Positions 11,142 to 23,474 of a stretch of 64,000 bases of DNA are shown here, piece by piece (positions within the stretch are counted from its first letter, which is position 1; every line of letters starts with the position of its first letter). Source of the stretch: Erigeron canadensis. Lineage: Eukaryota > Streptophyta > Magnoliopsida > Asterales > Asteraceae. A program made the position numbers and the translations under genes. The stretch covers positions 6,555,765-6,619,764 of the forward strand of contig NC_057767.1 of assembly GCF_010389155.1 (NCBI RefSeq), given 5' to 3'. The notes below the pieces were generated by a model. It was not told where the DNA came from. It worked only from the letters and a program-made list of their open reading frames with translations, and did no database searches.

Positions 11142-14100
11142 ATGAAAACAACATCTGGACCTCTGCCCTCATATTTCATAGCATCCAAATTCAATCACAA
11201 GTCTAAATCTTCTCTGTAAGTTTTTTTATACACAATTTTATGTATCCAATTCAATAGAATATATATTCTGTTCATTTTTTGTTGTGTCTCATTTCTACAA
11301 AGTTTTATAGAATGTTTATTATTATTTCATTTTGTTCCTTTGCAGCTTGTGGTCTCACAGGAAACTTCAAGTTTCTTGCTGCAGCCTCCAGAAATTAAAT
11401 TTGGATGGGTGCATTCAGAATACACGTTTAGCTGGAAAAACGTATTGTTCAACACATCCTTTGAGTGATACTGAATCTCATTCACATATCGAGGATGAAA
11501 AAGTAGGTGTGCTTCTTTTGAATCTTGGAGGCCCAGAGACACTTGATGATGTTCAACCCTTTTTGTTTAACCTATTTGCAGACCCAGTAAGTGTGTTTTA
11601 ACTATTCTTTTTTACTGTCTGTGTTTCAAAGATGTCGCAGTTCTGACCCGTTTGCTTACACATCGTTGTTTCGGGTTATGATTTATCTCCCAACGAGTCA
11701 TTTAAGCTGTATTAATTAAAAGTTAGCTAGAAAGGGAACTGGTCAATTTTAAATCCATCAAAGTACTAAACCTCCTAAATCATTTTTAATCAACTAGAAA
11801 AAACTTGGACCCCGCGTTGCGGAGTCTCAGTTGTCTTGTTGAAATGGTTACGTTATTTTGGTGTATTTGTATTGAACCTTCTACCACTTATTAATTAAAT
11901 ATAATATGTTTATTTGAAAGTGTATAATAACTCATAAAGTAATTCATAATGGAAACCAAAATGGGATATGATATAGCAAAAACCTTAATATATTAGTTGA
12001 GAATTTAACCGTGTCCAATGTAGCAAAATGCAAATAGTGGTACGGGTGTGCCACAAAAGTTCAGATGAATCAAAAGAAAAATAGTGTCAAGAATAAACCA
12101 AAAAGTAACCCATAGTAGAAAATTCTAGACGGATGCGATTTAGCAAAGTCCAAATAATGGTACGGGGTGTGACATCAACGAGTAGCAACTTACCACGTAG
12201 GCGAGTTACTAATCACAAAAAAAGAAAAAACGGGATCCGATATGACAAATCCGAATAGTAATACGGGATGTAAAATCAACCATTGATCCGGTGACATGTG
12301 GTGAGCAATAAGTGGTGACATGTGGCGGAAAATTAAAGGGCATGGCACTATTCATAGCCATGCCCTTTAATATATATAGTAATATATTGATAACTGACCC
12401 GCGCCATTGTGAACTATACTTAAACAGTTAAACGGACCTCATAGCGGACCCACCCGATTTTGCCATCTTTAACTTTCTACATGATGCTAATGTATGGGAC
12501 AGGATATTATTCGTCTACCAAGGTTATTTCGTTTCCTACAACGGACTCTAGCACAAGTTATTTCCATACTAAGGGCGCGCAAAAGTAAAGAAGCATATGC
12601 CTCCATTGGAGGTGGTTCGCCTTTGCGCAAGATAACAGATGAGCAGGTAAGGCATGCGACACAGTAATATGATTGTTAATAATGTTTATATACTCTGGCA
12701 TACTACATGTTGGTTCATTCGCCAGTGGAAATACTTATACCATGAGTAAAATACTAGTTACCCACATGACAATGATGATTCTATTTGACATAAACCGCAA
12801 GATTATTGAGTTCTCTTAGAGTCTATGTCAATAGTACGAAGCCACCCAAATTACATTAAGTTTGATACATACTTTGATGAGTGCACTACAGAAATACTTT
12901 GCTTTAGGTCATTTCATACCGATCTTCATATCTGTTTGTTGTAGGCTGATGCTCTTAAATCAGAACTTGAAGCGAAAAAACTATCTGCTGATGTCTATGT
13001 TGCAATGCGTTACTGGCATCCATTCACCGAGGAAGCTGCTCAACAGGCAAGTAGAACTACCAGATAGATATACTATGTGAAGGCAGAGACAAGTTTTTAG
13101 TTGCACAGCTTCTCCTGAAGTGATATGGAAAATTATCTTACCTTTAAAAATAGTTTGCATTAGTTTAGATCATTAACAAGGATGTCTCTTTAATCTATGG
13201 CAGATTAAGAGTGACGGAATCACGAAGCTTGTGGTGTTGCCTCTTTACCCTCAGTTTTCTATTTCAACAACTGGATCGAGTATTCGTGCACTTCAGAATA
13301 TCTTTAGGTAACTTAGTTGATTTCAACCCACTTAAGTTGCATGTTTTTCTGTCCGTTTCATAAATTTATTTGAGTCTGAAATTTCAACTCATTTAGGAGT
13401 ATATTCTATCTCCAGCAGGTCAATTGGTAATAGGCAAAAACTCTTATCAAGTAAATTTGTCAAAAGCCGCCCAAAACTTATCATTGGCACATAAAACCTT
13501 TTAGATCGCTCTATTCAGAAAATTTCAGTAATATAGTAGAACAAACATGGTACATTTGACTAAAGTTATAAGCCTAAACATGCCTAAGAAAGAGATCGAG
13601 GCACATGGCAAGATTGAGGGTGAAGATGAGGAAAGAGAGAGTGGAATCCATGTATCAATAGTTGAGTTGATTAGGCATGTTTATGCTTATGAATTTTATG
13701 CCCATGTATTATTACTCATAGTAGATTACATTTTAATTTGTAATTATGACTGATACTGATTATGTATCAGTTATGTCATTAATTGGAAATAGTATTTTGG
13801 ATCAAAGCAACCGGATTCATACTAGAAGTTAGTTATTTGTAAGTTGTAACTTAACCTGCTACCCAACCTGCCTGACCCGCCCATCTTGCCTATCGCTGTG
13901 TAAAGCATATAATATTGAGTCATGTGCAGGCAAGACAAATTTTTGTCAAGACTTCCAGTTGCTATTATCCAGTCTTGGTATCAGCGTTATGGTTATATCA
14001 AGTCTATGGCTGACTTAATTGAGAAGGAGTTGCAAAGTTTTAATACACCTGAAGAAGTGAGCTTCTTAATTTCTTTCTTTGATTTTTCCACTCTCAAGAA

Positions 14101-15785
14101 TTTTAGGCCCTGAAAGTTTTGTTTAACGACGACTTTTACTGTTATCTCACTTGTGGTATGTGATTTGTATTTTGTAGGTAATGTTATTCTTCAGTGCACA
14201 TGGAGTGCCAGTTACGTATGTCCTGAATGCTGGTGATCCATATAAGGATCAGATGGAGGAATGCATCTATTTGATTATGCAAGAACTTAAAGCCAGAGGA
14301 GTTGGAAATAAGCACAGATTGGCTTACCAGGTCAGTAATTCGAATTATATGCTTGTGAGTAGGGGTGGCAGTATGCACTGAGTCTGGCGGGTTTGCTAGT
14401 TGATCAAAGTGCTAATTTTGTACTTTGAATTACTACAAGTTGGGTTGGATGGTGCTTACCCTCAAGCACTTTTGTTATCTTCTGAAACTTCTATGTAAAT
14501 TGATGTGTCAAATGTGGTTAGAATTTACAAAAACTCTTACTTTCATTGACCTATTCGTAATGAAGTGATTTAAAGGGTATATGCAGTTAAACTTTTGAAT
14601 GCCTTTTGGATGACCTTCAACCTGTTGTACCCCTATGAGCAATCTGACCTTCACTCTAGTAAATATTTGAGCCCAACTTTTAACCCATTAGAGATATAAC
14701 AGAACCTAAAGCGATGCATTTAAATACAAACGATCAACTTTTGAGACACTTAGGGTGTTTTGTATTAGCATTTTGGCGATCCTCTATGTACCATTATTTT
14801 TTTTTTATAATTTATAGCCAACAGTATCCAAACTGCCAGTGCTATCTGAACATATTTATGTCTCTTTAGATGCGTCAAAATTAAGAAGAAAGGACATATA
14901 TGACCTTTTTATGTCTTAACTTTGTTTGCTCTGTTCTTTGATTCTGCATATCAGAGTAGAGTTGGTCCAGTGCAGTGGTTGAAACCGTACACTGATGAAG
15001 TACTGGTTGAGCTTGGCCGAGAAGGTGTGAAGAGTATTCTTGCAGTTCCTGTTAGGTAAGTACTTAAAAGACCATTGTGTATGATCTTTCTCTTATTCTA
15101 TGTAGAGGTGGCAAGTTATGTTGGTTGGGCTAGTTCACTAATGGGTCGAAAATGGCTGCTTTGGGTTGGTTTGCAAACACACGTTTTTCTTTTTATTATA
15201 GTTTTGTTACAATTATGTAGGGATTTACATATAACTACATTAAATCTTTTAATATAAACAACTTCGATGGTTGTATGCACTTACAATAACTTTGGGAACT
15301 TTCAACTCGTTAGATTCATTTGACTTGTTCTCCTTTTAGCTATTTTTTAGATGAGCCATTGAGATAAGAGCACGACCAAAATCGGCCCATTCTTAAGAAA
15401 ATGGGTTAATATTGCCATCTCTCGTGACTTAAACATGATTTGGTTTGCATTTTGAAATGTCAGCTTTGTGAGTGAGCACATAGAGACACTGGAAGAAATC
15501 GATATGGAGTACAAAGAGTTGGCCCTTGAATCTGGTGTTGAAAACTGGGGTCGTGTCCCTGCTCTTGGCTGCACGTCTTCCTTCATTACTGACCTGGCCG
15601 ATGCAGTTATTGAAGCCTTACCTTCTGCTACACCAATGTCAACATTATCAACCACTAGCAGCTCTCAACAATTTAAGCAAAATCCACTTGGATATGCCAT
15701 CAAGATTTTCTTTGGTTCGTTCTTGACAGCACTTTTGCTATTATTCCCTAGAATTATATCAGCATTAAGGAAACCCGTTGTTTAG
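11142..15785 (+). CDS. FC1: Ferrochelatase, chloroplast/mitochondrial, FC1 type (455 aa)
   Basis: This enzyme inserts Fe2+ into protoporphyrin IX, the last step of haem synthesis. Nine exons join in frame: 11142-11215, 11346-11586, 12503-12646, 12945-13046, 13204-13307, 13930-14056, 14178-14330, 14955-15055 and 15464-15785 (1368 nt). The mature protein starts near [13 protein letters not shown], and diagnostic blocks follow: [47 protein letters not shown] with the catalytic-site His, and [15 protein letters not shown]. About 50 N-terminal residues are Ser/Lys-rich, consistent with a transit peptide. The C-terminus ends in a hydrophobic helix but has no light-harvesting (CAB) motif with E/N/R residues, so it matches FC1 rather than FC2. 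Exon 4 ends CAACAG|GCAAGT, a GC-AG intron. Intron 2 (916 bp) carries a Helitron. The start gives the only frame joining exon 2 without a stop. Confidence 0.93.
11794..12390 (-). mobile_element. Non-autonomous Helitron in ferrochelatase intron 2
   Basis: On the minus strand the 3' end has the hairpin CCGC-AAC-GCGG followed by bases ending in CTAG and host T (plus: A then CTAG at 11794). The 5' end on minus begins TCAATATATTACTATATATAT, after host A. Near the 5' end is a perfect 14-bp inverted repeat, TTAAAGGGCATGGC (12333-12346 and 12357-12370), with a 10-base loop. There is no coding capacity. Its removal would leave an intron of ordinary size. Confidence 0.7.
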
Positions 15786-16615
15786 AAAACTAGAAACGGT
15801 TAGTTATAAGAGTTGCAAACTCGAGAAGTAGGAATTAAATGTGGAAAAGAGGGTTATGATCCTTGTGCATACCAACCAAAATTATGTTTTTGTAGGTCTT
15901 TAAAGTCGAATGTTGCACAATTTACCAATTTGTTTGCTTTGTATGGAAAATAGGCTTTTGTATTAACAAGCTTTCGAAGGACTACTCGTGATGTATATCT
16001 GAAGATTTATGTGATCAACCTTTGGTTGAAAGGTCTGAAGTTTGTTGGTTATGAGAGGATCACTTATATCGACAAGTTTTGCTACACATGATTAGAGCAA
16101 ATGAAAAAATTAAACATTTGTTGGAGATTAACAACTTCACCCAATCCAGCCTTTGGCAGGGTATATGAGATGTTGAATTGTTGACGGGGATGCGGGATAT
16201 AGGCATTTAACCGTTGGATAGAAAATTTGTGAAAATGTGAAAATCATTTAGAAGTAAATTTTTTTCCCCTCAAAAACTAATGTTATTCATCCTACAGTTA
16301 ACTCAACCACGATCTATAAATCGATGGGCTGCTATAAAAACATGATTAATGTTTAAAATACATTTTGTAACAAAAATATTGTTTTAACAAAAGGATTTTG
16401 CTAAAAGCAGGACTTAGGACAGTTAAAGTGAATTGTACATTTACCAAAGTGAATTGTACAACTTTAAGGGCTGCCATTTCTTTAACAAAAAAAACCATAA
16501 ATAAGATATAAGTTCGTCATTTTTTATAACCTCCAATAGAAAAAACTATTTTTGTAGGAGAATATTTCAATACATAAACTCAAATCAAGATAATGGGAAG
16601 AAACAACCAATCAAA
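15786..16615. other. Intergenic: ferrochelatase 3' end and PPR 5' region
   Basis: No separate gene. The first few hundred bases are likely 3' UTR. A direct repeat AAAGTGAATTGTACA occurs twice at about 16424-16460. Confidence 0.4.
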
Positions 16616-18631
16616 ATGTTAACCTCACTTGTAAACTCCCTCCAAAAATCAGCACTTGAAAACAACTTATCAAAATCCTTCAACATTTTCTCACTTTTAA
16701 TACAACAAAAACCCCAAGTTAATTACTTATTACAATCATTAGCTTCACTTTTATCATGTTGTTCACATCTCAAATCAATCCCACAAGCCAAACAACTTCA
16801 TAGTTTCTTAATTATTTCCGGGCTCGAAAAATCCCCTGTTTTAGTCCCTAAATTAGTCACATTTTACTCTGTTTCAAATCTTTTAAAAGATGCTTACTTT
16901 GTTACTTTATATTCAAATATTTTACACCCTTTATCTTGGAATGTTGTTATTTCTAGATATGTTAGAGCTGGGTTTTGTAAAGAGGGTTTATCCGTGTATC
17001 GAAAAATGCTGAAACAGGGGATTTGGCCCGATTCTTTTACGTATCCGTCTGTGCTTAAAGCGTGTGGTGAAGAATGTGATTTGGGGTTTGGAAAGGTGGT
17101 TCATGGGTGGATTGTGGTATCGGGTCTGGGTTGGAATTTGTTTGTGTATAATACTTTGGTATTTATGTATGGGAAATGCGGTGAGTTGGACGTTGCACGC
17201 AAGTTGTTCGATGAAATGCCTGAACGAGATGGGGTTTCTTGGAATTCAATTATATCGGGGTATGCAAGTAAAGTGATGTGGAGGGAAGCATTTAAGCTTT
17301 TTGATCGTATGCGAAATGAAAATGTAGAAGTGAATGCTATCATTTGGAATACGGTCCTTGGAGGGTACTTGAAGACAGGTGAGTATAGGCGAGTGCTAAA
17401 GTTGGTTTCAGAATTGAGGACTTCTAGTGATGAATGGGATCACGTGGCTGTAATAAACGGTTTAAATGCATGTTCCCATATTGGAGTGTTGAAATTTGGT
17501 AAAGAAATTCATGGTTTAGCTATAAGGACTAATTGTCATGCGTATGATAATGTAAAATCCTCGTTGATCACCATGTATTTAAGGTGTAAGGATGTTAAAT
17601 ATGCTCAGATTGTATTCCATTTGGTTGAAAATAAGAGTGTCATTACTTGGAACTCAATAATATCAGGTTTTGCACACTTGAACAACTCCGAAGAAGCCAC
17701 ATTCCTATTTCGGGAAATGCTGATTTCTAAAGTTGAGCCCAGTTATGTGACAATTGCAAGCATACTTCCTTTATGTGCACGAGTAGCAAATCTACAACAT
17801 GGTAAAGAATTTCACTGCTACGTTATAAAACGTGAAGATTTTAAAGATTACTTATTACTGTTTAATTCTCTCATTGACATGTATGCAAGATCAGGGAAAA
17901 TCTTGCACGCTAGAAAACTTTTTGATACTTTAGCCAAAAAGGATGAAGTGACATACACTTCACTTATAGCTGGTTATGGGATTCAAGGGGAGGGGCAAAT
18001 GGCTGTTGACTTATTTGAAGAGATGATTGACTCAAACATAAAGCCTGACCATGTAACAATGGTTGCGGTTTTGTCAGCTTGTAGTCATTCCGCTCTTGTT
18101 GACCAAGGTCAAACTTTATTTGACAAGATGTCTTCGGTGTATTGTATAGCTCCTCGCTTAGAGCATTACGCTTGTATGGTTGATCTTTATGGTAGAGCTG
18201 GCTTTTTGGGTAAGGCGGAAAGAATAATCAGAGCAATGCCTTATCACCCGACACCTGCAATGTGGGCTACTATCATTGGAGGATGTAGGATTCATGGAAA
18301 CAAGGAGTTAGGGGAATTTGCAGCTGAGAAAATGTTGGAATTGAGGCCTAGATATTCAGGATATTACGTACTGGTAGCAAATATGTATGCTGATTATGGG
18401 TGTTGGGAAAAACTAGCTGAAGTTAGGATTTTGATGAGGGGAATGGGTGTGAATAAGGTTCCGGGCTGTGCGTGGTTAGATGTAGGGGCTGGATTTATGG
18501 AGTTTTTGGTGGCTGACACTAAGAACGCCAATGAGATTGAGATATATGGTTTGTTGGATGGATTGAGTAAACAATTGACAGAAGCTGGTTACATCATGTC
18601 TGACGATAAAGATGAAGTGATGGAGGCGTAG
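16616..18631 (+). CDS. Pentatricopeptide repeat protein, PLS class with E domain (671 aa)
   Basis: An intronless gene, as is usual for plant PPR genes. From about residue 55 to 570 it shows successive P, L and S repeats, recognisable by blocks such as NTLVFMYGKCGELDVARKLF, DGVSWNSIISGYA, KSVITWNSIISGFAH and DEVTYTSLIAGYG. Residues about 575-660 form E/E+ motifs (MWATIIGGCRIHGNKELGEF, YVLVANMYADYGCWEKLAEV). There is no DYW deaminase domain: the protein stops about 25 residues after the E+ region. The N-terminus is Ser/Asn/Gln-rich without acidic residues, fitting an organelle-targeting peptide. The family binds organellar RNA and supports editing or processing, with E-class members recruiting a deaminase in trans. 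It resembles Arabidopsis At1g71490 by recollection. Start: first ATG of the frame, just after an in-frame-free AT-rich leader. Confidence 0.92.
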   Translation: MLTSLVNSLQKSALENNLSKSFNIFSLLIQQKPQVNYLLQSLASLLSCCSHLKSIPQAKQLHSFLIISGLEKSPVLVPKLVTFYSVSNLLKDAYFVTLYSNILHPLSWNVVISRYVRAGFCKEGLSVYRKMLKQGIWPDSFTYPSVLKACGEECDLGFGKVVHGWIVVSGLGWNLFVYNTLVFMYGKCGELDVARKLFDEMPERDGVSWNSIISGYASKVMWREAFKLFDRMRNENVEVNAIIWNTVLGGYLKTGEYRRVLKLVSELRTSSDEWDHVAVINGLNACSHIGVLKFGKEIHGLAIRTNCHAYDNVKSSLITMYLRCKDVKYAQIVFHLVENKSVITWNSIISGFAHLNNSEEATFLFREMLISKVEPSYVTIASILPLCARVANLQHGKEFHCYVIKREDFKDYLLLFNSLIDMYARSGKILHARKLFDTLAKKDEVTYTSLIAGYGIQGEGQMAVDLFEEMIDSNIKPDHVTMVAVLSACSHSALVDQGQTLFDKMSSVYCIAPRLEHYACMVDLYGRAGFLGKAERIIRAMPYHPTPAMWATIIGGCRIHGNKELGEFAAEKMLELRPRYSGYYVLVANMYADYGCWEKLAEVRILMRGMGVNKVPGCAWLDVGAGFMEFLVADTKNANEIEIYGLLDGLSKQLTEAGYIMSDDKDEVMEA

Positions 18632-19440
18632 AATGATGAGCTTGAAAATGAGGGAGATGACATGATAAATGTTGGGTTGAGCAGACTCGTGAAAGCATCA
18701 GATAGTAATTTATATGTCAAAGCACATTATTTAACTTGTTGCTCCTTCAGTTTTAACCAATGGATGCAAACTAGAGAAATATAGGTCTTGCTGATATTGT
18801 TGGGGATAGATTGGCAGAATTTGACAGTAACTACGAATTTTTCTACTACTCGTTTTGGAAGTAGAGGAAACAAGTAAAGTACTCCATGCAGTTCAAGTGC
18901 TAATTTTTATACATTTGCTAGCTTTTGTTGTGATTAAACCAACTTTCCTAGGACAGGAATGGTAGATTCGCATTGTCCATATGATTTGTAATTAATAAAG
19001 TGTCCTTCTTAGAAGAGAAAAAGAAAAAGGTTTGTACCCATTAAATATACACTTTGGGTAACTTTCTATCTGTTTGACCCGTTTCCGTTATTACTATAAT
19101 GATTGATTTTTACTCCATTTATAAGTGGTTTATGAACATTCATTTTGTTATCATTGTTCTAAAGTTACGGTCATTTGTCTTTTCAGACAATGTTTACATC
19201 TCAGCATATTTAGAAGGCTTTCAGGTGGTAGGTGTTGCCCTGCAAAGCCATATACTCGTATAATCTAAAGCCTTCGTCGGTCGAGTCAATGGAAGATGTA
19301 AAAATATTTCTTCATTATGAAGTATCCATTAGAATCAACATATTTTCTTTAATTTCAGAAATTTGTTTCACTTCTAGACATTTGATCGATAATTAAAATA
19401 TATTCATTGTGAAATTTCCGTTAAAATCAACATATTTTCT
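18632..19440. other. PPR 3' flank, no further gene seen
   Basis: Likely 3' UTR and spacer. No gene features on either strand. Confidence 0.4.
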
Positions 19441-19658
19441 ACCAATGACCCTCGATCCAAGTGGTCGAGATGAGACACCAATGACCATAATAATGGGTAG
19501 GTCACAGGTTCAATTCCCACATTGAACAAATTATTGAGGTTTTTCATGTTAGGCCAGAAGGTTTTCTCTCATCTATGGTGGGTTTCCTTGTGTGGTATGA
19601 GAATAATTGTGTGGGGTTAGTGTCTCATCAGTGATCCGGATCTTTTAAAAAAAAATAG
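19441..19658 (+). mobile_element. Probable SINE, plus strand
   Basis: A tRNA-like head (ATCCAAGTGGTCGAGATGAG resembling an A box, and GGTTCAATTCCC as B box at about 19507-19518) is followed by about 130 bases and a terminal A run after GGATCTTTT. I could not find a convincing target duplication, so the borders are approximate. Confidence 0.5.
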
Positions 19659-20663
19659 TTATGTTTTTTTGTCAGTAAAACAGTTTGTTCCTTGTATCAG
19701 CACTTTAGCAGGCAAAACCGCAAAACTATCATGAATAGGTCATCGACGCTAGTACTTTTAAGCTTAACCAATTTGTCAATGGATCTTACTTTGTCGTTTA
19801 TAACAAAGGAAGGTAGAAGGTTTGGGAACAATTTGCTAATGGATGTATTTTAGTACTATGTTGAGTGTTGACTGATGATATTTGACAATTGAGAGTTTGA
19901 GACTCATACAATTTATTAGATTACTTGTCCTGTAAATGAGAGTTCTATCCTGAATATTACAGAGCTGTGTTCTATTGATCTATTTAATATAGATATGCAA
20001 CACGCACACATGAAATGTTTGCTGCACACAAGATGGAAAAGGGCAATTGCTGCACACAATGTGTATATGAAGAGTTGCTCCCAAAGTCGGATCATCATGA
20101 CCTTCGACCTAAGAGAACATGTCTTGCAAAAAACTTACTCGTAATACATTTGTTTAGTTCTGAAAGAAGAATGTGTCCTGCAAGGAAATTTGCTTTGCAG
20201 GCAATTCACATCTTTTCAAGAGTCATTAGTGTTTATTTGTACGCTAGTCTCTTTTTCAAAGATCAACACTCACATTATCCCTCTTCCAAGAGTTGTGCAT
20301 GATAGAATCACATAATGTGAGCTAGTGTTCCCATGGCCATAAGGCCATAACCCATACTTGTATGGACCCCCATGTCCACAATAATTTACAAATACACACG
20401 TTAGTCTTATTGCCCCCATCCGATACACAAGTCGTGTAATTAAACAAGCCGAGCCTAAGATTCCTGGTACTCGGCTCGACTTAGATTGTTAAGAACCCTA
20501 GTCAAAACCACGATATAAAAATACATAAATGAACATGACCAGGATCAACTTCACCTTCTATTAAAAGGTTTCCCTTTAAACGCTTATTCAGAATGGAACA
20601 TAGCACCATAGTCAATTACATAACTAATGCCAGTAAGTGTGTGATGAACATACATACAAGCTA
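19659..20663. other. Intergenic, no gene seen
   Basis: Small frames on both strands at 19916-20302 overlap each other and show no protein family features. Confidence 0.35.
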
Positions 20664-20999
20664 TAAAAGTATTTCGGGTCAACCAAAAATGATACCGGCC
20701 TGTCTCTATCCAACATAATGAGTAAGATTTGAAAAGTATAAAATCAAGCAGCAACCAATTTCCCTTCTCATTCGATATCAATGGTATGTATTATAAAGGA
20801 AGTTGGTTAAAATCAAAATCACTGATGCCATAAAAGTATTTCAGGTCAACCAATTTTGATACCGGCCTGTCTCTATCCAACATAATGAGTAAGATTTGAA
20901 AAGAATAAAATTAAGCAGCAGCCAAATTCCCGTCTCATTCGATATCAATAGTATGTATTATAAAGGAAGTTGGTTAAAATCAAAATCACTGATGCCATA
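20664..20999. repeat. Two-copy 167-bp tandem duplication
   Basis: The unit beginning TAAAAGTATTTC starts at 20664 and again at 20831. The copies are nearly identical over their whole length, with about ten scattered differences. The array lies just beyond the stop codon of the minus-strand IES6 gene, so it probably falls in its 3' UTR. Confidence 0.85.
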
Positions 21000-21075
21000 A
21001 TCACTACGTTCTAGTCTCCAATAAGTAGCATGACGAATAAAGGAACTCAATGAACCAAGCTGATTGTTTGAGGAA

Positions 21076-23474
21076 TTACTTGAGAACAACTGCTGCATTT
21101 CTAAGAGCAAGATAGCTTTGCACATACTCGTTAGGAAGCGATCTGATGAGCTTAAATACTTCTGTGTTTGCATACCGAAGATGGGTTCTTGGGTCACTAT
21201 AAGGTGCCTGCATCCAAAATCATAGAACTATTAGTAGACCAAATAACACTGAAGAATGACTGACTCCGCAACTGCAGATAAAAGCACTCAAACAATGTCC
21301 ACTAAATTGATAGTCAGAAGTCACTAAAGGTGATTCAAGTGCAAGCATACAGAATCTGAGTTCACAGATAATGTATCTGTGTAAAAAAAAAAGAGAGTGA
21401 AAACACGATGCTAGAGGTGACAGATTGACCAGTTCAGGTATGGGTCAGAGCAGCTTCGAGTTGAAAAGGTTATTTTTTAGCGCAGGTTGAAATGGACTGG
21501 GTCGAGGTTGGGTCAACTAGCTAATGCTTATATATAAGCAATGTGTGATTGGAGTCATATTTTATCTTATATGAGTTGAAAGGAGCACATAATTTTGAAA
21601 CTTTCATTGTAAATATTGTTGGAACATGGAAATCCCAAATGTGAACATTTGTTGAAACAATGACCATTCAAAAAGCCAAGATTTTACATACCTCAAATCC
21701 AGTTATATCACAGATTTGCTTCCGAGGGTGCATCGAAGGTGGCGACTCAATATTAACATCTGCATTATGAAAACATTCCAAGTGAATAGAAAGTCACGAA
21801 ACGGTATTGAGGACCAATGCCGCGGTAGAAGAAGACATTGCGCGATCTCCGGAGGAGGTAGGGGGTGTTAAAAAGGTTAAATAAACTAATTCATATCAGC
21901 CGTTTAAAAATAATAATAAACTAGTAATTCATATCAGCTGCAATATCTCCGGAAATCTTCTCTGGCAAATAGAGACAAAGCACGAAAACTGTGCTGAGAG
22001 CTGGCTTCATACTAATAGATACCACTGATTAATGAACCAACCATTATCTAACAACTCAATGAAAGAAAACAATCCAGTGGAGAGTGAAGAGATGTTTAAG
22101 TATCACACTGTTGACTGTTGGAAGCATAAATTTCATTTTAGACCTTCATACTAGTATGAAAAACGTCCAACAACTTCTAAAGCGGAGGCATAAAAGCAAA
22201 CTAAATCCCACACTCATCTGATCTAAAACATTCTTATAAGCTATCAAAGTATATAACTTGCATCAACTTGTGTAACTTATAATTCTGCCCTTGATGTTTT
22301 CATTATTGCCAGGGAATTAACATAAACTAAAAATTGGTAAGTATCTGCACATAGTTTAATCCTAAACAATGTTTGTTATCAATGATGCTGGACAGGGCCA
22401 ATACTAGAGGTGTGAAAACGCACGGATTGCATAACAGCACAAAAAGACCCTACTCAATACAAGTATAATTATCTAATTACCTAACAAGCCTTAAAAAAAT
22501 ACCAGATACACCAAATTAGAACTTTTGTTTTCAAAGTCAGGTTTGTCCTCAAGGATGCACGATTGCAGCAGAGAAGAGAACTGCCTATAAAGATAAGACT
22601 ATGGTCATGGTCGTTCAGGCTGGATATGCAGACACGCAGGGCATCCTGATTTTTGTGGCCTCAACATCTATTACATATACAATGTATACCTACTTCACTG
22701 TATAAGAAACATTATTTAATTCCTCTAAAATCTTGCCTTTATTTCCTAAAGGTCTCATTTTTACTAATTTCTCATAGGACCTTCAAAATATCATTGAATG
22801 ACCCTAACGAATATATAATATTTTTGTTTTCAGTTTTCTGAAGCCCTGACTAATATTTCTGTCATTGTCTCATCTTCAGGTAAGAGTGTTTAGTCGTTTA
22901 AAAGGGCATATATTTAAGTTGGCTTAAATGTTGTATTCAAAATAAGCAGCACTCAACTGGCTTACAAACTTCCTATCTAACAACTAACAAATAAGCTAAA
23001 AAGCGCACCAAAGAACCGAACGCTTCAAATCATGTTTTGGATTTTAAATAGCTAAGCGCGCCCCTTCGGACTGCCCTTAAATTTCACTTTCTAAACTTTT
23101 CTAGATGGACTAATAATAAGCGGTAACAATCACTAATCCACGCACCGCTAAAATTGCTTATCTCGAACGCACTTTCAAACATAAGCACTCTAAAATATGC
23201 TAAAATCCGTAAAGCAACACAATATCGCGTGTATAAAACCGATGCAATATAAACGAAGAATAACGATATACATAGAGTAATAGTAATAATTATACTTACA
23301 ATTAGGCTCATTGGGTGGATAAGCTTGATAATTTTCAGCTTGAATGATTTGTTTTAAATGTTTCCAATATCTTCCTCTAGCTTGGCCTTTCGGGTATTTT
23401 TCGTGCATTTGAATCTTTTTAAAAGGCATGTATGTTGGTAATATCAGCCCTGATTCTAACACTTCTTGTTCCAT
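21076..23474 (-). CDS. IES6: INO80 chromatin-remodelling complex subunit IES6 (YL1-C domain), 124 aa
   Basis: Three minus-strand exons join in frame: 23474-23300, 21759-21692 and 21207-21076. The N-terminal exon contains [20 protein letters not shown], conserved in IES6/INO80C. The YL1 C-terminal domain spans exons 2 and 3: [20 protein letters not shown], then [16 protein letters not shown] and [10 protein letters not shown] at the end. In yeast and animals this small subunit works with Arp5 in nucleosome binding by the INO80 remodeller in the nucleus; the same role in plants is inferred. Splice sites are canonical (GTAAGT, GTATGT; acceptors ATGCAG). The CPCK-type segment seen in relatives reads HPRKQ here. 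Intron 1 is 1540 bp. Length fits plant orthologues (about 125 residues). Confidence 0.92.

Noticed and set aside
15347..15655. Minus-strand frame over ferrochelatase exon 9
   Set aside because: It is antisense to a conserved exon ([15 protein letters not shown]) and is a chance frame.
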